A DNA stretch of 56,746 nt from an uncultured Pseudomonadota bacterium (lineage in GTDB: Bacteria; Myxococcota_A; Bradymonadia; Bradymonadales; GCA-2716585): NCBI GenBank assembly GCA_937123825.1, contig CAKZKQ010000035.1, forward strand, positions 1-56,746. Reading direction: 5' to 3'. Both the position numbers and the translations under genes were made by a program. This document shows, in pieces, positions 52,926 to 56,746 of the stretch. Under the pieces are notes generated by a model. It ran no database searches and was not told the origin of the DNA. It saw nothing but the letters and a program-made list of their open reading frames with translations. Each line of letters starts with the position of its first letter. The first letter of the stretch is position 1.

Positions 52926-54146
52926 ATGAGACACGTTGTGTTGTTGGTGGGGCTTTTGGCGTTGGTGGCTTGCGGAGGGTCATCGGGGCAGCGAGGGCAG
53001 TTGTACTACGAGGCCACGCAGGTTCGTCATGAGCCCGTGACGGAAGGCAAGCGCTCGCAGTTGATCAAGACGCTGAAAAAATCGCTCGACAAGCGCAAGG
53101 TGGTCTGGGTCGACAAGGGCGGCAAGGCGCACACGGTATATCCCAAAGGCGAGGGTCTGGAGAAGGTGGACATCGCCGCGTTGCAGGCGATGTGGATGGC
53201 GTCGGACAAGAAGTACTTTGGGGCTGAGTTCGACTTTATGGTCTCGGTCAAGGGCAAGCGCCGCCGTCCTGTGACGGTCCAGATCAGCGTCAAGGGCGAC
53301 ATGCGGGTCATTTCGGGCAGCGGTCGGATGGCGTCCAAAGACAACGCCCCCTCGCCGGGAGAACTGCGCAAGCGCTATGACCTTGGCTCGTTGAAGTCGG
53401 ACGACGCGGTGGATTGGGATAAAGAGGCGCTCCAAGGGGTGGATCTGGCGTTGGCGTTGTTGAACGGGTCGGAGCTTGATGTGCTCAAGGACATGCCGTT
53501 TGTGCGCCGGGAAAAGAGCCGGGACAAGCGCAAAGGGGCCCTCTACGTCCAGGAAGGCTGCGACGCCAAGGTGCTCATCTTCAACCGCAGCCTGGAGGCC
53601 TCCAGGCGCCAGTTTGTGGGTTCGCCGGACAAGCCGCTGCCGCCTTTGACGATGACCACGCTCCACGAGATCGGCCACGCCATCCACCAAGCGCCTTCGC
53701 GCAGCCTGGCGTGCGATTATGAAAAGCGGGCGCGTCAGGCCAAGAAAGACTCCAAGGCGCTCAAAAATCTGGTGGATGACCGCAACAAGAAGGCCAGACG
53801 CGCCAGCAAGGCCAAAGGCAGCAAGCGGGCCGAGCGCGTGCGCGAGGTCGAGGCGATGGACAAGGAGATCTCTGCCAAGAAGAAGGCGCTGGAGAAGGAG
53901 CAGAAGGCGTTGGAAAACATGGCCGGGCGCGTGAAGTCGATGATGCAGACTGGCCCGGTGCTCTCGGCCTACAAAAAGGCGCTCGGCAAGAAGAAGGCGC
54001 CGACCCGTTATGGGGAGTCGTCGATGAAGGAGTCCTTTGCGGAGTCTTTTGCCATCTACCGGGCCGATCCCCAGGCCCTCAAGCGCTCTTTGCCCAAGGT
54101 CCACGCCTGGTTTGAGGGCGGGGGACACACCAAGGCGCTCAAATGA
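52926..54146 (+). CDS. ATLF-like zinc metallopeptidase lipoprotein
   Basis: About 406 aa from ATG 52926 (AAGGAG upstream). Lipobox ALVAC (Cys about 16). The zinc motif HEIGHAIH has His247, Glu248 and His251; ESFAESFAIYRADP near the C-terminus (about 369-382) provides a candidate third ligand Glu, as in anthrax-lethal-factor-like (ATLF) peptidases. Between the two lies an inserted Lys/Ala/Glu coiled coil (about 265-345), long for the family. It would act in the periplasm or on the surface. Substrate unknown. Confidence 0.83.
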   Translation: MRHVVLLVGLLALVACGGSSGQRGQLYYEATQVRHEPVTEGKRSQLIKTLKKSLDKRKVVWVDKGGKAHTVYPKGEGLEKVDIAALQAMWMASDKKYFGAEFDFMVSVKGKRRRPVTVQISVKGDMRVISGSGRMASKDNAPSPGELRKRYDLGSLKSDDAVDWDKEALQGVDLALALLNGSELDVLKDMPFVRREKSRDKRKGALYVQEGCDAKVLIFNRSLEASRRQFVGSPDKPLPPLTMTTLHEIGHAIHQAPSRSLACDYEKRARQAKKDSKALKNLVDDRNKKARRASKAKGSKRAERVREVEAMDKEISAKKKALEKEQKALENMAGRVKSMMQTGPVLSAYKKALGKKKAPTRYGESSMKESFAESFAIYRADPQALKRSLPKVHAWFEGGGHTKALK

Positions 54147-54162
54147 GCGCGCGCAGACGCGC

Positions 54163-54795
54163 TCAGTCGGTCATGGCGCCGCAATCGGCGAGGTTGACCA
54201 GGCCCTTGTAGGCGGGGATGCCGCTGTCTCGGCCGTGCTCATCGGGGCTGTACCAGAATTCAAACTCGATGCCCACCCCGGGGATGTTCTCCTTGACGAT
54301 GAGCCCGGCGTCGCTGGCCTCATAGCAATCCGTGTTCGTGCAGGTGAAGAGGTCAAAGTCATCGAGGCCAAGGCGCGTGTCAGGTTCGAGCGCGGCGGGT
54401 TGTCGCCCCTCCTGGGTGATGTCGATGTCAAAGAAGAGATCGCCGCCGTAGTACTCGTCCAGAGAACACGTGAGATTGCCTTCTGGGTTGATGGCAAACC
54501 AGAGGTTGGTGATGGTGACTGGGGTGGGGTCATCGTCTGCTGGGCAGAAGAGCGTCTGCAACCCTTGTGGGGGCTGGTCGGGGTTGATGGACAGCAGCGG
54601 GGTTGGATCTGGTGCGTCGTCGGATGACCGGGGGTTGTTGGGTATGGTTGTGGTGTTGTCTTCGGCTTCAGGCAGGTTCTGTGCTCCGCTCAGGTTCCCC
54701 GCTCCAAGATGAAAGCCCTGTTCTTCTTGCTCGACACACGCGGCGGTGGTCAGCAGGGCCAGAATGCTCAGAGTCGTCAGAATACCTCTCTTCAT
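54163..54795 (-). CDS. Lipoprotein of unknown function
   Basis: 210 aa. Lipobox LLTTAAC (Cys about 20), a Pro/Asn/Asp linker (about 25-75), then a globular acidic domain with four or five Cys (LFCPAD, LTCSLDE, LFTCTNTDCYE, ADCGAM) that may form disulphides. Convergent with the metallopeptidase, with 16 bp between stops. No family recognised. Confidence 0.72.
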   Translation of the reverse strand: MKRGILTTLSILALLTTAACVEQEEQGFHLGAGNLSGAQNLPEAEDNTTTIPNNPRSSDDAPDPTPLLSINPDQPPQGLQTLFCPADDDPTPVTITNLWFAINPEGNLTCSLDEYYGGDLFFDIDITQEGRQPAALEPDTRLGLDDFDLFTCTNTDCYEASDAGLIVKENIPGVGIEFEFWYSPDEHGRDSGIPAYKGLVNLADCGAMTD

Positions 54796-55056
54796 GTGCA
54801 GAAGTCCTTTGGGTTGAATGTGTCCACGCGGTAGACCTGTGCCCGTTGTCCCCTGGCGTGGTTGGCAAAGCGACCTGGTTTCGCTCTGTCAAAGAGTTGG
54901 CGTGCGGCTTGTGTTGTTGTGACGTGATTTTGAGGGGTTTTGTGCCGAGCGCTGGGATGAAGCGGGGGTGGGTTGGGGGTTGCCTTGCGGTGGCAGTGGA
55001 TGGTGTGTGTCGCTGCTGGTAGTATCGCGTGGAAACGCGGGGTGTGCGGAGGTGGT

Positions 55057-56004
55057 GTGTTGCGTCTGTGGTTGGCGGCGGTGCTGGTCTTGCTGGGTGT
55101 GTGTGCTTGTCAGGGGGATGATGAGGCGGCCAAGGTGCGCCGTCCGGCAGTGCATCCAGGTCACAGCGGACCGGCCAGAGTCAGACCCAAAGCCATGGAC
55201 TTGAACGCGTTGGGGCGTCAAAACCCGGTGGGGACGCCCGCTCCGGCGGCGCTGCGCGGTGTGGAGCGTCAGGACGAACGGTTTTTTGGGGGGCGCCGCG
55301 TGCGTGTGGACCCAGACCGGGGTGTGGTCAAAGCCCAGCGGCTGCGCAAGGTGGTCGTCTTTGGCCACAGCCTGATTGGGCGCGACATGGACGCCGAGGG
55401 GAGCCTGGCCAAGGCGCTCTTGCAGTTCTTTGGTTCGTTTGAAGCCCCGCCCGAGGTGGTGGTGCGCGGTGTGACCAGCTCACGGGTGGATCAGTGGCTC
55501 GGTCACGCCAACAACTGGCCGGGTTGGGCTTACGACGCCCGGTATTGGTATCCGATGGACGCAGGGCCGCCGGTGGGGCAGCTGCTCCAAGATCACCCTG
55601 ACGCTGACCTCTTTGTGGTCAGCCTTGGCGCCAACGACGTCTATGGTGGGATTGACCCATGGGAGTTGGAGCGCCGCATGTTGGAGTTGGAGCGCTACTT
55701 TAGCCAGCGCAAACTCCCCCTGGTCTGGATCGGCCACGCTTGGAGCCGTCGGGCCAACACCCGGGACCGCGACGTCGAGCGCAGCTACTCCGACGTTTGC
55801 CTTGAAGCCCACCGCCGCACCGAGACTCGCCTCAAAGAGCATGACACGACGCTCTTTGTGTACCCGCGAAACCCCACCCTTGAGTTCATCTACGACAGTC
55901 CTCGCGGCGGCAGTCTCCACCCCTCGCCCAGCATCCACAGACGATTTTTGAGGGCGACCAGCGGGGAGTTGCTGGCTTTTCTTGGGGCCGACCTGGTCGA
56001 TTGA
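55057..56004 (+). CDS. SGNH-hydrolase-like lipoprotein
   Basis: About 315 aa from GTG 55057 (GGAGG 4-8 nt upstream; TTG 55060 possible). Lipobox GVCAC (Cys about 18). The domain (about 100-305) has VVFGHSLIG in place of the GDSL block (Ser105 nucleophile), SLGANDVYGG (block III, with the Asn) and SLHPSPS near the end (His of the catalytic dyad). An SGNH-fold esterase or acyl-transferase acting in the envelope; the substrate cannot be told. Confidence 0.8.
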   Translation: MLRLWLAAVLVLLGVCACQGDDEAAKVRRPAVHPGHSGPARVRPKAMDLNALGRQNPVGTPAPAALRGVERQDERFFGGRRVRVDPDRGVVKAQRLRKVVVFGHSLIGRDMDAEGSLAKALLQFFGSFEAPPEVVVRGVTSSRVDQWLGHANNWPGWAYDARYWYPMDAGPPVGQLLQDHPDADLFVVSLGANDVYGGIDPWELERRMLELERYFSQRKLPLVWIGHAWSRRANTRDRDVERSYSDVCLEAHRRTETRLKEHDTTLFVYPRNPTLEFIYDSPRGGSLHPSPSIHRRFLRATSGELLAFLGADLVD

Positions 56005-56091
56005 GCGTTGTGATCCGGTCCGAACGGCTTTCCATGCTTTTCACGCTGCATTTTACCTTGCGAAGCCCATGTGAAAGACCGTCTGGTCTGG

Positions 56092-56120
56092 TTGACGCTT
56101 CCAACTGAACATTTCATCAT
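56092..56120 (+). promoter_or_regulatory. Candidate promoter of the helicase gene
   Basis: TTGACG (56092-56097), 17-nt spacer, CATCAT (56115-56120). The -35 is 5/6 and the -10 is 4/6. A transcript would begin near 56127. Confidence 0.4.
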
Positions 56121-56169
56121 GTGTCCGTGTACCTGGATTGTGACGCGCAATGAGCAAGGGAGGGCGGCG

Positions 56170-56746
56170 ATGGGTTCACAGGAGCGCTTTAAACTCAGGC
56201 CATATCAGGAAGAGGCTTTGGCGGCGGTTGCCGAAGGGCGCCAGCGAGGGTTGAAGCGGATGGTGGTGTGTCTGCCGACGGGTGCGGGCAAGACGGTCAT
56301 TTTTTCCCATCTGGCGGCGGCGGCCAAGCGTCAGGTTTTGGTTTTGGCCCACCGTGAGGAGTTGTTGCATCAGGCTCGGGAGAAGTTGGATCGGGCGATG
56401 GAAGGGCGAGTGCGGGTGGACATCGAGCAGGGTCCGCTGCGGGCCAGTCCTGAGGCGCAGGTGGTGGTGTGTTCGATCCGCTCGTTGCGCTCGGAGCGTT
56501 TGGCGGCGTTGCTCAAGGGCCGGGACATTGAGTTGGTGATTTACGACGAGTGTCACCATGCCGTGGCCGAGGACAACATGCGCGTGCTGCGCGAGATGGG
56601 GGCCTTTGACGCGGATTGGAATGGGACGCTGCTGGGGTTCACCGCCACGACGATGAGGGGCGATGGTCAGGGACTAGAGAAGGTCTTTGAGGAGATTGTC
56701 TACAGCCAGTCGGTCCTGGATCTGGTCGACGGGGGTTATCTGGTGC
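56170..56746 (+). CDS. DEAD/DEAH-box SF2 helicase (truncated by window end)
   Basis: 192 residues seen, open at the window edge. Q-like start (LRPYQEEAL), Walker A PTGAGKT (motif I), motif Ia LAHREEL, motif II DECHH (the DExH box) and motif III GFTATTMRGD. This is the RecQ/UvrB/type-I-restriction-like half (RecA-1) of an SF2 enzyme; the second half and any C-terminal domain lie outside. AAGGGAGGG precedes ATG 56170. Confidence 0.9.
   Translation, partial: MGSQERFKLRPYQEEALAAVAEGRQRGLKRMVVCLPTGAGKTVIFSHLAAAAKRQVLVLAHREELLHQAREKLDRAMEGRVRVDIEQGPLRASPEAQVVVCSIRSLRSERLAALLKGRDIELVIYDECHHAVAEDNMRVLREMGAFDADWNGTLLGFTATTMRGDGQGLEKVFEEIVYSQSVLDLVDGGYLV

Noticed and set aside
52624..52983. 119-aa minus-strand frame in the gap before the metallopeptidase
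   Set aside because: No ribosome-binding site and it overlaps the start of a well-supported gene.

Overview
The window is GC-rich DNA from a Gram-negative bacterium. It is dense in outer-membrane barrels, lipoproteins, Hanks-type Ser/Thr kinases, FHA and cyclic-nucleotide-binding proteins, an NtrC-family regulator and multihaem cytochromes. This mix fits Myxococcota, Bradymonadota or a related delta-proteobacterial lineage; that placement is inferred from gene content only. I see no phage, transposase, rRNA or CRISPR array.

Layout. 1-3.7 kb: a secreted lipoprotein, then a small ORF, an ECF sigma factor, a 90-aa protein and a channel-like membrane protein, overlapping or nearly so. 3.9-10.6 kb: an envelope operon (PEGA-like/barrel protein, small lipoprotein, 1280-aa helical-repeat OmpA lipoprotein, barrel) ending at two hairpin terminators. 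10.8-12.6 kb: a DUF432 + MscS pair. 12.6-17 kb (minus): a kinase-pseudokinase, a YiiX-type cysteine peptidase and a lipoprotein. 17.1-23.5 kb: an unknown protein, a sigma-54 promoter before a CX3CH lipoprotein and pentahaem cytochrome, a serine hydrolase, a secreted protein and a TIP30-like reductase. 23.6-31 kb: a second kinase with helical repeats, a lipoprotein, a histidine kinase and its sigma-54 activator. 31.3-37.7 kb: a YiiX lipoprotein coupled to a GT-C glycosyltransferase with a C-terminal repeat module, a GMC oxidoreductase with a Tat-type small partner and a barrel, and Lgt. 37.9-39.1 kb: a double CNB protein.

39.07-40.54 kb is a 1.5-kb island without protein genes. It holds a G-quadruplex motif, three tandem 72-bp repeats, a promoter-to-terminator structured RNA candidate, an AT-rich stretch with a 13-bp inverted repeat, and two tandem tRNA-Arg genes with anticodon GCG.

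40.5-56.7 kb: a lipoprotein/membrane protein pair, an FHA protein, a GspE/PilB ATPase fused to a cNMP-binding domain, an L,D-transpeptidase, an SDR, a caspase-like protease fused to a barrel, a DUF6940-like protein, an AftB-like GT-C enzyme, an ATLF-like metallopeptidase lipoprotein, a lipoprotein, an SGNH hydrolase and a truncated SF2 helicase.

The recurring theme is envelope biology joined to signalling. The best candidates for undescribed biology are the structured RNA island, the caspase-barrel fusion, the cNMP-gated secretion ATPase and the kinase-pseudokinase operon.
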